This document shows positions 35,208 through 42,470 of a stretch of 64,000 bases of DNA, piece after piece. The position numbers and the translations under genes are program-made. Every line of letters begins with the position of its first letter. The stretch's first letter is position 1. The notes under the pieces were generated by a model. The model did not search any database. It had not been told where the DNA came from and was given only the letters and a program-made list of their open reading frames with translations. This stretch comes from Actinomadura rudentiformis (GTDB taxonomy: Bacteria > Actinomycetota > Actinomycetes > Streptosporangiales > Streptosporangiaceae), in assembly GCF_008923185.1 (NCBI RefSeq), contig NZ_WBMT01000020.1, positions 1 through 64,000 on the forward strand, in the 5' to 3' direction.

Positions 35208-35454
35208 AGCGCTCCTTGACGTACTTCCGGACGAACGCCTCAGCCGTGCGGTCTGAGATCTCCAGGAACGTCTCATCACCAGCTAGGCCCATGAGCTGCG
35301 CGCCAACCCCCGGGCCTCGCCGTTTGCCTTGCACGATCCAAGAGCCACAATCAGTCGAGTAGAACGTCTCGCACTCATCAGCCCCATGAGACTCGGGGTC
35401 CTTACAGAAGAACGTAGCGGTCAGATCGTCCCCGTCCCCATGAAGTCGCCCCAT
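35140..35454 (-). CDS. Small XRE-locus companion protein
   Basis: 104 residues from ATG 35454. CETFYSTDCGSWIVQGKR and LAGDETFLEISDRTAEAFV recall the small proteins that precede DUF6879 genes in actinomycetes, whose core reads CPTxYATDRGTxLVQG. Function unknown. An in-frame upstream extension belongs to a separate, degraded methyltransferase. Its 3' end overlaps the DUF6879 start by 68 bases. Confidence 0.6.
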   Translation of the reverse strand: MGRLHGDGDDLTATFFCKDPESHGADECETFYSTDCGSWIVQGKRRGPGVGAQLMGLAGDETFLEISDRTAEAFVRKYVKERYGTDLGGAEDGTDLGRPSLPEA

Positions 35455-35550
35455 GTTGCGCGCTCCAGGTTCGTCGGCTGGAGGGCAACTGTCCGACCCC
35501 GTGACGGTCGCCGTGGTCAAGTCGTTTCGACGTCTTACCCTTGCGTGGCT

Positions 35551-35848
35551 GACAGCACTGCGCCGTGAGACGGAGGTAACGGACAAGGTCCAACCTGGTG
35601 GCGCGAATGCAAAGTGGACCAATGGGATGGGTCTGCCGATCCCCACATTCCCACTCAATCCCCCGACGGTAGAGATGATCCGGTCGAAGGGTGCTCGGTC
35701 GGGGTGCCCGACGGCGCCCTCACAGGTGGCGAGGGTGGGACGATACCCGGCGTCGGCGAGGTGACGACGGGCGGTGTCGACCAGTCCAGGGTCGATGTCG
35801 ATGCTGGTGACACGGCAGTCTCCCACTCGGTGGACAGCAGGCGGCGTT
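35551..35848 (-). pseudogene. Methyltransferase fragment (PCMT/RiPP-maturase type)
   Basis: The translated segment RVTSIDIDPGLVDTARRHL...PDRAPFDRIISTVG is the SAM-binding middle of an isoaspartyl-methyltransferase-like enzyme, close to those of ATP-grasp peptide maturase systems. The preceding motif (expected YNAALL-HRLGD) is broken by at least two single-base losses. The gene stops abruptly where AT-rich sequence begins (35848/35849). No start, no C-terminal domain. Confidence 0.6.
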
Positions 35849-35852
35849 AAAA

Positions 35853-36137
35853 ATGTATAAAGAACTAAAATATCTCGCTCAAGCCTATTTTCATCAGGAC
35901 TACGATCTTGAGGCATCCTCCCCGATCGGGGCGATCCACAACTTCGTACGCGACGAACCCCGTGAGATACGCGTTGTGCTAGCCGCAGAAGTGGAAGCTC
36001 TTCTGGCTTCGAGCCCAGAAGCAAGTCAGTTCCGCGCCCTATGGGTAGACGAATGGGCGGCCGCGTATGCACCTTCCGCAGATACGGAGGCCTGGCGCGC
36101 ATGGTTTGAGGACGTACTCCGCATCTTGACTCAGTAG
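35853..36137 (+). CDS. CdiI-like immunity protein, orphan
   Basis: 94 residues: LKYLAQAYFHQDYDLEA, then an acidic helical core and a Trp-rich end (WVDEWAAAY...WRAWFEDVL). The YFHQDYDL start is the hallmark of contact-dependent inhibition immunity proteins. No CdiA, Rhs or other toxin gene is nearby. The first 50 bases are AT-rich (ATGTATAAAGAACTAAAATA), unlike the host. No good ribosome site. Confidence 0.7.
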   Translation: MYKELKYLAQAYFHQDYDLEASSPIGAIHNFVRDEPREIRVVLAAEVEALLASSPEASQFRALWVDEWAAAYAPSADTEAWRAWFEDVLRILTQ

Positions 36138-36581
36138 CTTCGCTATCCAAGTACTAGAGACGATCGACCTCACGGTGATTGCTGACGATGCCGGTCGGAG
36201 CTTTTGTGGCCGTGCCCGATGTGGACGCTGAGGCAAGAGCGCCGTGGATAAGATCCCAGCACGTTGGGGATGATCGCGGGGATGCCCGTACGGCAAACAC
36301 CGACCCTCGACCCGGGGCTGGGCATCCACACGAGCTGGTCCGTCAGCACACCGAAGATGTTCAGACTGGCGGGCGCGCTCGTCATCCTGTACAAATCCTG
36401 TCCAACCGATGGCCCAGTGGGTCTGGACAGGCCCAGAATCGGAAGTGTGGGTCGTGAGCCGGAGTCCACCGGTAAAGCTCAGCGGGACATCGTGCACCCC
36501 GGTACTGATCAATTCGACGAGTGTTCTCTCGGCTGTCCTGATGAGCAATGGCTACTAGCTAGGAGAAGGAGACGCGCGACC
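36138..36581. other. Intergenic stretch without convincing gene
   Basis: Open frames exist on both strands, but none has a recognisable domain or good start. The + strand frame at 36264 runs into the Imm26-like gene and is probably a leader. Codon bias is weak. Probably degraded DNA plus the promoter of the next gene. Confidence 0.4.
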
Positions 36582-37066
36582 ATGCCCAACATGGAGGTCC
36601 TTAAGCGTTCTCGGCGCAAGCTACAGCCTGGTGATATCTTTTCCTTGCGCTTCCAAAAGCTGGAGATTTCTTCCTGCATGGCAGAGTAATTCGTGTGGAC
36701 ATGTCCATGGGTGACTCGCCCATGCCCGGAGACAATCTCATCTACATTTACAGTCGAAAATCGAAGGAGAAGTCGGTCGATCCTGACGCGCTGTCGTCCG
36801 ATAAGCTCCTGATTCCGCCGACATTCATCAATCGGCAGCCATGGCTAAAGGGGTATTTCGAGAATGTTGCGAATGTCCCCTTGAAAGAGAGTGATGTCCT
36901 CGTCAAACACTGCTTTTATGACCCACTAAAAAAGGTCTACGTTACTGACGCACGGGAAATCCTAACGGATCTCATCGAGCCATGTGGATTCTTCGCTCTG
37001 AACAGTTATCGGACCATCGGTGACAGTCTCAGTGATGCACTCGGAGTTGCCCGAGCCGACGATTGA
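36582..37066 (+). pseudogene. Imm26-like immunity gene with one frameshift
   Basis: ATG 36582 has a perfect AGGAGAAGGAG ribosome site. Frame 1 reads MPNMEVLKRSRRKLQPGDIFSLRF and stops after 35 residues. The -1 frame continues GDFFLHGRVIRVDMSMGDS...GDNLIYIYSRK...LLIPPTFINRQPWLKGYF, an Imm26-type pattern (KxGDIF...GRVI...). The two join cleanly at CCAAAAGCTGG near 36655-36663: a single lost base or a -1 slip on AAAAG gives one ~160-residue protein. Whether it is dead or recoded is open. Confidence 0.65.
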
Positions 37067-37262
37067 CATTGGATAGCCCATTTCTTCGAGGCCTTTTCGA
37101 TGTTGTCGCCGGTGGTCGGAATGTGGTCATGCTTGAGTTGGCCGGGGATGTGGCCGCCGCGTGTCGGGAGACCTGACCATCCATGGGCGCTCGGTCACGT
37201 GTGGCATCGTTGCACGAGCCGCAGGCGACCTGTGTAGGGGAGCGGGGCATTCCGGTGCGGCA

Positions 37263-38078
37263 TCAGAGGATCTCCTCGACGGCAGAAGCGAGGCGTGCAG
37301 CATCCTTCTCGTCGTGGGGGCCGACGGCGAGTGGGCGAGTCTTGGCGCCGCGGTAGGCGGCTCGACCTGGGGTCGGGGTGTCGATGATGTTGATGATCGG
37401 CTGGATCGCATCTTCAGGACGTTGGCCCAGCAACGGCCCCAGAATGGCGGCAGCGAACTTCATGCCCGCCCCCACTTCGCCTGCGAAGCTGGAGCGGACC
37501 AGCCGGGCGGGTCCCCAGGTGACGTAGCTGAGATCCGAGTTCTGGTCGGTGGCGAGGATCCCGAGCAGTTCGTTGGCCCGACGCTGCTGAGCGTTCGATC
37601 GTTTGAAGGTGAATCCGTCGACCATCTCCAGGTCGTCGAACCCGATGGCATCCGGGCGGGCGCCCGGGACCGCGGTGTTCACGATGACCGGCCTGTCGCC
37701 GGCGCGCAGAAGGTCGGCAAGTTGCGTGACGAACAGGTACTTGCTGAGGAAGAACAGCGACCAGGACGCCTCGTGCCCTTCGGGGGTGCTGTGTCGGCGC
37801 TGCCGGATGAACGACGCCGCGAGTACCAGCGCGTCGATACGTTCGTGGCTCTCCTTCAGATGGTCGACCACGCGGCGACTGTCCTCAACGAGGGCGAGGT
37901 CGGCCGCGATGAACTCGGCTCTGGACGGCGCCGAAGGGGACTGGCTCGCCGCGACCAGCGCCTCGAACTTGGCGCGACTACGTCCGATGACCACCACTCG
38001 GTCTCCTGCTGCGAGGTAGTGGCGCGCCAGGGCGGCGCCCATCCCGTCCGTGCCTCCCGTGATCACGATCGTCCTCAC
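37263..38078 (-). CDS. SDR-family oxidoreductase lacking the usual Tyr/Lys
   Basis: 271-residue short-chain dehydrogenase/reductase with the NAD(P) motif TGGTDGMGAALA at residues ~5-16. The normal YxxxK active-site pair is absent: the position corresponding to YGQSKLANELL reads NAQQRRANELL. It may be a non-catalytic or altered enzyme. GTG 38078 has GAGGGAG upstream. The upstream region holds a 24-bp palindrome, and a TetR gene is divergent, almost certainly its regulator. Confidence 0.82.
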   Translation of the reverse strand: MRTIVITGGTDGMGAALARHYLAAGDRVVVIGRSRAKFEALVAASQSPSAPSRAEFIAADLALVEDSRRVVDHLKESHERIDALVLAASFIRQRRHSTPEGHEASWSLFFLSKYLFVTQLADLLRAGDRPVIVNTAVPGARPDAIGFDDLEMVDGFTFKRSNAQQRRANELLGILATDQNSDLSYVTWGPARLVRSSFAGEVGAGMKFAAAILGPLLGQRPEDAIQPIINIIDTPTPGRAAYRGAKTRPLAVGPHDEKDAARLASAVEEIL

Positions 38079-38091
38079 TGCACACTCCCTC

Positions 38092-38146
38092 ATTCCGGAA
38101 CACATGTTCCGGAATAGCGTAGCACCGATGCGGAACAGATGTTCCG
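38092..38146. promoter_or_regulatory. Two palindromic operators between SDR and TetR genes
   Basis: GGAACA-NN-TGTTCC occurs twice. Within 38092-38115 it is part of a perfect 24-bp palindrome (ATTCCGGAACA on each arm). At 38131-38146 it is CGGAACA-GA-TGTTCCG. The centres are 35 bases apart. One overlaps the SDR start region, the other the TetR promoter: the classic layout of a TetR autorepressor with a divergent target. Confidence 0.88.
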
Positions 38147-38164
38147 GATTGCTATGCTGAGGAC

Positions 38165-38737
38165 ATGGCAGAAGGGCGCAAGCAGCGACGCGACGCCGTG
38201 GCCAACAAGGAACGGATCCTGAACGCCGCAGAAGAGGCGTTCCGACACCACGGCCTTTCCGTCGACATGCGCGCGGTCGCGGCGGCAGCCGGAGTCGGCA
38301 TCGGCACGCTCTACCGACACTTCCCCACCAGGGAAGACCTCGTGCAGGCCATCACCGGGTCCGACCTCGCCGACCTCGCCGTCGCCCATCTCCCTGACGG
38401 GACGTCAGCGATCGACGGACTCCGAGAGCTCTTCACCAGGACGCTGGCTCAACTCACCGCCAACAAGGCCATGATCGACCTACTCGCGGGCGGATCCCCC
38501 TCCGACGCGGACCTTGAGCGGTGCCTTGCCCATCTGAGAACCGTTGGCCGCGAAGCCATCGAGCGATCCGCCACCGACCACACCCTCGCCCTGGACGTGA
38601 CCGCCGACGACATCGCCTACCAGTTGCTCGGCCTCATCCGGATCGTGCAGCTCCTCTCCGAGCCGGCGCCGGGCACGATCGAGCATCAGGTCGATCTCGC
38701 GCTGCGCGGGTTGGCTGCCAGCCGCGGGGAAAGCTAA
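38165..38737 (+). CDS. TetR-family repressor
   Basis: 190 residues. The N-terminal helix-turn-helix (RILNAAEEAFRHHGLSVDMRAVAAAAGVGIGTLYRHFPTREDL, ~residues 18-60) is typical; the C-terminal ligand domain is of TetR_C type without obvious identity. Divergent from the SDR gene, with two GGAACA-NN-TGTTCC operators between. The ligand is unknown; the SDR is the likely regulated gene. Confidence 0.93.
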   Translation: MAEGRKQRRDAVANKERILNAAEEAFRHHGLSVDMRAVAAAAGVGIGTLYRHFPTREDLVQAITGSDLADLAVAHLPDGTSAIDGLRELFTRTLAQLTANKAMIDLLAGGSPSDADLERCLAHLRTVGREAIERSATDHTLALDVTADDIAYQLLGLIRIVQLLSEPAPGTIEHQVDLALRGLAASRGES

Positions 38738-38805
38738 AACCCAGTCTCACGGGGCGCGCCGAATGCTCCGATCGTGGGCCATTCCCAGTCACGATCAGGT
38801 GCCGT

Positions 38806-38937
38806 ATGCCGATGCTGGAGGAGTACGAGTTCGTGTCTGATCCACGCCGGGTGGCCCAGGTGGTCGCGGCGTTTGAGATGGTGTGGGAACGAGCCATTCC
38901 GCATGAGGAGTATCACGCGGAAGGGGTGCACCACTGA
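38806..38937 (+). pseudogene. C-terminal fragment of a DUF6879 protein
   Basis: The 43-residue frame reads EEYEFVSDPRRVAQVVAAFEMVWERAIPHEEY then HAEGVHH. VWERAxPHxEY is the C-terminal signature of DUF6879 proteins. No N-terminal domain precedes it. It is on the opposite strand from the truncated DUF6879 gene at 34782 and runs straight into the right inverted repeat, which supplies its last codons. Confidence 0.7.
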
Positions 38938-39022
38938 AGAGGTGGGGGTCTGGGGGCTTGGCCCCAGCTTGGGGTTCGGGGCGGGAGCCCCGATGAGGCT
39001 GTCCGAGCGTAGCGAGGGCGAT
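38923..39022. repeat. Right ~100-bp inverted repeat of the accessory island
   Basis: Inverted, near-identical copy of 32821-32921. It runs from GGGGTGCACCACTGAAG to GAGCGTAGCGAGGGCGAT. Contains GGGGC-TTG-GCCCC and CGGGGCGGGAGCCCCG hairpin potential. Confidence 0.9.
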
Positions 39023-39092
39023 GGTCTCAGCAGGGCGAGTGCTAGTGAGGGTCGATTGATGGTGTGCCGCGCGCCAGTGGTGGCGTGGTGGC

Positions 39093-40139
39093 TTATTTGA
39101 GGCTTTGGGAGACCTGGATCCAGCGGTCGAGGAGGGCGGCGGAGGCGCCGGAGTCGATGGCCTCGCCTGCGCGTTCGTAGCCGGTGCGGAGGGCCTCGGT
39201 GAGCTGGGCGGCGGGCGGGGTGCCCTCGGCGGCCACGATCAGGGCGGCGGCGTTCAGGCGGACCATGTCGCGGACTGCGCCGGGTGCCCCGGCGAAGGTC
39301 TCACGTGCGACGCGGCCGTTGTATGCGGCGTCGGCGCCACGGAGATCCTCCGGCTTGGCCGGGGGGATGCCGAGGTCGGCGGGGTTGAACGTCGTTTCGG
39401 TGGACGTGCCTTCGCGGACGGCCCAGACCGTGGAGGTGCCCGTGGTGGTGAGCTCGTCGAGGCCGTCGTCGCCGCGGAAGACCAGGGACGAGCAGCCGCG
39501 CTCGGCGAAGACGCCCGCGACGATGCCTGCCATCCGGGGGTGGAAGACGCCGACTGCTTGGGCCTTGGGGCGGGCCGGGTTGGTCAGCGGGCCAAGGAAG
39601 TTGAAGACCGTGGGCGTTCCTAGTTCGCGGCGGGTCTTGGCGGCGTAGCGGAGCGCCGGGTGGAAGAGGGGGGCGAAGCAGAAGGTGATGCCCACCTCTT
39701 CGGCCACCTGGGCGGTGCGCTCGGGGGGCAGGTCGATGGCCACGCCGAGGCCCTCAAGGAGGTCGGCGGCGCCGCAGGAGGAGGACGCGGCGCGGTTGCC
39801 GTGCTTGACGACCTTCACGCCCGCCGCGGCGGCGACCACGGCGGCCATCGTGGAGATGTTGACCGTGTGGGCACGGTCGCCGCCGGTGCCGACCAGGTCC
39901 GCGATCTGACCGGGGATCTCGATCGGAGTGGCGTTGGCGTACATGCCCTCGGCCAGGCCGGAGACCTCGGCGACGGTCTCGCCCTTGGCGCGCATGGCCA
40001 CGGCGAAGCCCGCGATCTGCGCGTCGGTGGCCTCCCCGGCCATGATCTGGTTCATGGCCCAGGCGGTCTCGTCGCTCGACAGCGACTCGCCGTCGAGCAG
40101 GGCGTTGAGCAGTGCCGGCCAGGTCGTACGCGCGTCCAT
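39093..40139 (-). CDS. trpD: Anthranilate phosphoribosyltransferase
   Basis: Second step of tryptophan synthesis: transfers phosphoribose to anthranilate. The 348-residue sequence has the PRPP loop VGTGGDRAHTVNIST and KHGNRAASSSCGAADLLE, plus the C-terminal-domain segment NFLGPLTNPARPKAQ. ATG 40139 is preferred over 40154: GGGGGAA precedes the former. It stands apart from other trp genes, as in many actinomycetes. Confidence 0.95.
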   Translation of the reverse strand: MDARTTWPALLNALLDGESLSSDETAWAMNQIMAGEATDAQIAGFAVAMRAKGETVAEVSGLAEGMYANATPIEIPGQIADLVGTGGDRAHTVNISTMAAVVAAAAGVKVVKHGNRAASSSCGAADLLEGLGVAIDLPPERTAQVAEEVGITFCFAPLFHPALRYAAKTRRELGTPTVFNFLGPLTNPARPKAQAVGVFHPRMAGIVAGVFAERGCSSLVFRGDDGLDELTTTGTSTVWAVREGTSTETTFNPADLGIPPAKPEDLRGADAAYNGRVARETFAGAPGAVRDMVRLNAAALIVAAEGTPPAAQLTEALRTGYERAGEAIDSGASAALLDRWIQVSQSLK

Positions 40140-40224
40140 GCTTCCCCCAGTCATCGGGTCGGTGCGCGGGGGGCGCTGTGTTGATCGCTGCCCCTGACGG
40201 GGCCGCCCCGCCGGCCCCGCGGTT

Positions 40225-40638
40225 CTAGAGTGCCGGGAGGCGGTTCTCGGCGCGCCGGCGCATGAGGTCGGCGACGGAGTTGGCCAGGGCCATCGGGTCG
40301 AGCGGCAGGCTCAGCACGGCGTCGGCGCGCGACCAGGTCGCCAGCCAGCCGTCGTCGCGCCGGGCGATGATCGCGAGCATCGGCGGGCAGTCGTACACCT
40401 CGTCCTTGGCCTGGCGGCAGACTCCGAGCCCGCCCGCGGGCTGCGCCTCCCCGTCCACGATCGCGACGTCGATGTCGCCCTCGTCGAGCCGCGCCACCAC
40501 GGCGGGCTGGGTCGCGACCTCGACGTACTCGATCAGCGGCAGGTCGGCGGCCGGCCGGCGGCCGAGGGCCAGCCGGATCTGGCTGCGAGTGTTCGCGTCG
40601 TCACTGTAGACGAGAACCTTCATCGGAGTCTGGCTCAT
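40225..40638 (-). CDS. Receiver-like domain protein
   Basis: 137 residues with a CheY-like fold: MKVLVYSDDANTRSQIRLALG, then VAIVDGEAQPAGG with a candidate phospho-acceptor Asp, and ending ALANSVADLMRR. No output domain. The usual conserved Lys near the C-terminus is not evident, so it may be a pseudo-receiver. It sits between trpD and ctaE, a placement I recall from other actinomycetes. MKVLV (40623) is an alternative start. Confidence 0.78.
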   Translation of the reverse strand: MSQTPMKVLVYSDDANTRSQIRLALGRRPAADLPLIEYVEVATQPAVVARLDEGDIDVAIVDGEAQPAGGLGVCRQAKDEVYDCPPMLAIIARRDDGWLATWSRADAVLSLPLDPMALANSVADLMRRRAENRLPAL

Positions 40639-40846
40639 GGCAGAGAAGGCTACCGGTTCACCCCTCCGCGCACGAGGCGCCGGGTCCGGTCGCACGACCA
40701 CTTGATCGGGAGAACGCCGCCGAATCGCTCCAAATGCCTTGTCACGCGGGGTTTTCGAGCTTTCGGAGAGGGGATCGCGGGGGCCGCTGAGACGGGCTTG
40801 GGAACTCCAGAAGGGGGGTCATGCGTCAGTGTTGGGTCGGGTGACG

Positions 40847-40853
40847 TAATAAT
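40847..40853 (+). promoter_or_regulatory. TAATAAT -10 element of ctaE
   Basis: TAATAAT ends seven bases before the GTG at 40861, with no ribosome site between. That distance places the transcript start at the GTG itself, i.e. a leaderless mRNA, which is common in actinobacteria. Confidence 0.55.
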
Positions 40854-40860
40854 GCTGCCC

Positions 40861-41511
40861 GTGGCAACAGCATCCGCGATAGAGACAACACCCCACGCTC
40901 GGGCCAACCGGCCCAATCTGGTCAGCGTGGGGACGATCGTCTGGTTGTCGTCTGAGCTCATGTTCTTCGCGGCGTTGTTCGCGATGTACTTCACGATCCG
41001 CTCCGTGACCATCGGTCAGCAGGGGCAGGAGGCGTGGCCCGGCGCCGAGCTCGACCTGCCGCTGTCCGCCTTCAACACCACCATCCTGGTGCTGTCCTCC
41101 GTGACGTGCCAGATGGGCGTGTTCAAGGCCGAGGCGGGCAAGGTCGGCCGCGACGGCGGCCTGCTGAACTTCAGGCGCTGGGGTCTGCGCGAGTGGTACG
41201 TGCTCTCGTTCCTCATGGGCGCGTACTTCGTCGCCGGTCAGGCCTACGAGTACTACCAGCTGGTCAACCACGACGGCCTCACGCTGTCGTCCTCGGCGTA
41301 CGGCTCGGTCTTCTACCTGACCACCGGTTTCCACGGCCTCCACGTCACGGGCGGCCTGGTCGCGTTCCTCTTCGTGCTGGGACGTACGTACGCCGCGAAG
41401 CGCTGGACCCATGAGCAGGCGACGAGCGCGATCGTCGTTTCGTACTACTGGCACTTCGTCGACGTGGTGTGGATCGGGCTGTTCGCGACGATCTACCTGC
41501 TCGACCTCTGA
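40861..41511 (+). CDS. ctaE: Cytochrome c oxidase subunit III
   Basis: 216-residue aa3-oxidase subunit with five membrane helices. Conserved segments are RPNLVSVGTIVWLSSELMFFAALFAMYF, FYLTTGFHGLHVTGGL and YYWHFVDVVWIGLF. GTG 40861 gives the family start VATAS. ATG 40852 in frame is the alternative, but it would overlap the likely -10 box. First gene of the ctaE-qcrCAB operon. Confidence 0.95.
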   Translation: MATASAIETTPHARANRPNLVSVGTIVWLSSELMFFAALFAMYFTIRSVTIGQQGQEAWPGAELDLPLSAFNTTILVLSSVTCQMGVFKAEAGKVGRDGGLLNFRRWGLREWYVLSFLMGAYFVAGQAYEYYQLVNHDGLTLSSSAYGSVFYLTTGFHGLHVTGGLVAFLFVLGRTYAAKRWTHEQATSAIVVSYYWHFVDVVWIGLFATIYLLDL

Positions 41512-41555
41512 CCAGCTTGACCTCAACCGACGACATGACCCGAACGGGGATATCC

Positions 41556-42470
41556 GTGAAAAGGATCACCGCATGGCGACGGCGCCCCTGGGCGGGCTAC
41601 GCCGTCGTGCTGGCGGCCCTGGCGGCGATCGCCGGCATCTACGCCGGATTCTCGCCGCAGACTGACAGCGCCGAGGCGGCGAACAACACGCAGGCCGCCG
41701 CAGATCTGCAGAACGGCCAGCAGCTGTTCAACAAGAACTGTGCGAGCTGCCACGGTCTGCGAGGCGAGGGCACCAAGGACGCCAAGGGCAACCCGCTGGC
41801 GCCGAGCCTGCTGGGCGTGGGCGCCGCATCGGTCGACTTCCAGGTCGCCACGGGCCGCATGCCCGCGATGAACCCTGGCGCCCAGATGCCGCGCAAGGAG
41901 CCGATCCCCGAGTTCAACACCCAGATCAAGACCGACTACCACGACCCCGAGAAGCGGGCGCAGGCCGAGAAGCAGAAGGCCCAAGCCGAGAAGAACATCG
42001 CGGATCTGCGTGAGTACGTCGCGTCCATGGGTGGCGGCCCGCCTGTGCCGACCAAGGAGCAGGTCGGCGACCCGCAGAAGGGCGACGCCGCGCTCGGCGG
42101 CAAGCTGTTCCGCACCAACTGCGCCCAGTGCCACAACTTCACCGGTCAGGGCGGCGCGCTCACCGGTGGCAAGTACGCCCCGCCGCTCAGCAAGAGCGAC
42201 GTGACCCCCACCCAGATCTACGAGGCCATGCTGACGGGCCCGCAGGCGATGCCGGTCTTCAACGACACCACCCTCACCGAGAAGGACAAGCAGGCGATCA
42301 TCGCCTACGTCGTCCAGTCGCGTGAGGAGCCCAACCCGGGCGGCAACGGCCTGGGCCGCATCGGCCCGGTGTCGGAGGGCCTGGCCGGCTGGCTGATCGG
42401 AATGGGCCTGCTGGTGCTGGCGGCCATGTGGATCACCGCGAAGAAGCCGAAGAAGCTGAAGAAGTCATGA
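41556..42470 (+). CDS. qcrC: Di-haem cytochrome c (bc1 complex, QcrC)
   Basis: 304 residues. One N-terminal membrane helix, two cytochrome-c domains with haem-binding CASCH and CAQCH, and a C-terminal membrane helix. It passes electrons from the Rieske centre directly to oxidase subunit II; no soluble cytochrome c is needed in such complexes. GTG 41556 (VKRIT) has GGGGA six bases upstream. The stop overlaps qcrA (ATGA). Confidence 0.95.
   Translation: MKRITAWRRRPWAGYAVVLAALAAIAGIYAGFSPQTDSAEAANNTQAAADLQNGQQLFNKNCASCHGLRGEGTKDAKGNPLAPSLLGVGAASVDFQVATGRMPAMNPGAQMPRKEPIPEFNTQIKTDYHDPEKRAQAEKQKAQAEKNIADLREYVASMGGGPPVPTKEQVGDPQKGDAALGGKLFRTNCAQCHNFTGQGGALTGGKYAPPLSKSDVTPTQIYEAMLTGPQAMPVFNDTTLTEKDKQAIIAYVVQSREEPNPGGNGLGRIGPVSEGLAGWLIGMGLLVLAAMWITAKKPKKLKKS

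Noticed and set aside
36264..36581. Upstream extension of the Imm26-like frame
   Set aside because: The AGGAGAAGGAG site and ATG at 36582 mark the start; the extension has no family pattern.
32821..39022. IS element or integrated plasmid
   Set aside because: Inverted repeats exist but there is no transposase, integrase, relaxase or target-site duplication that I can see.
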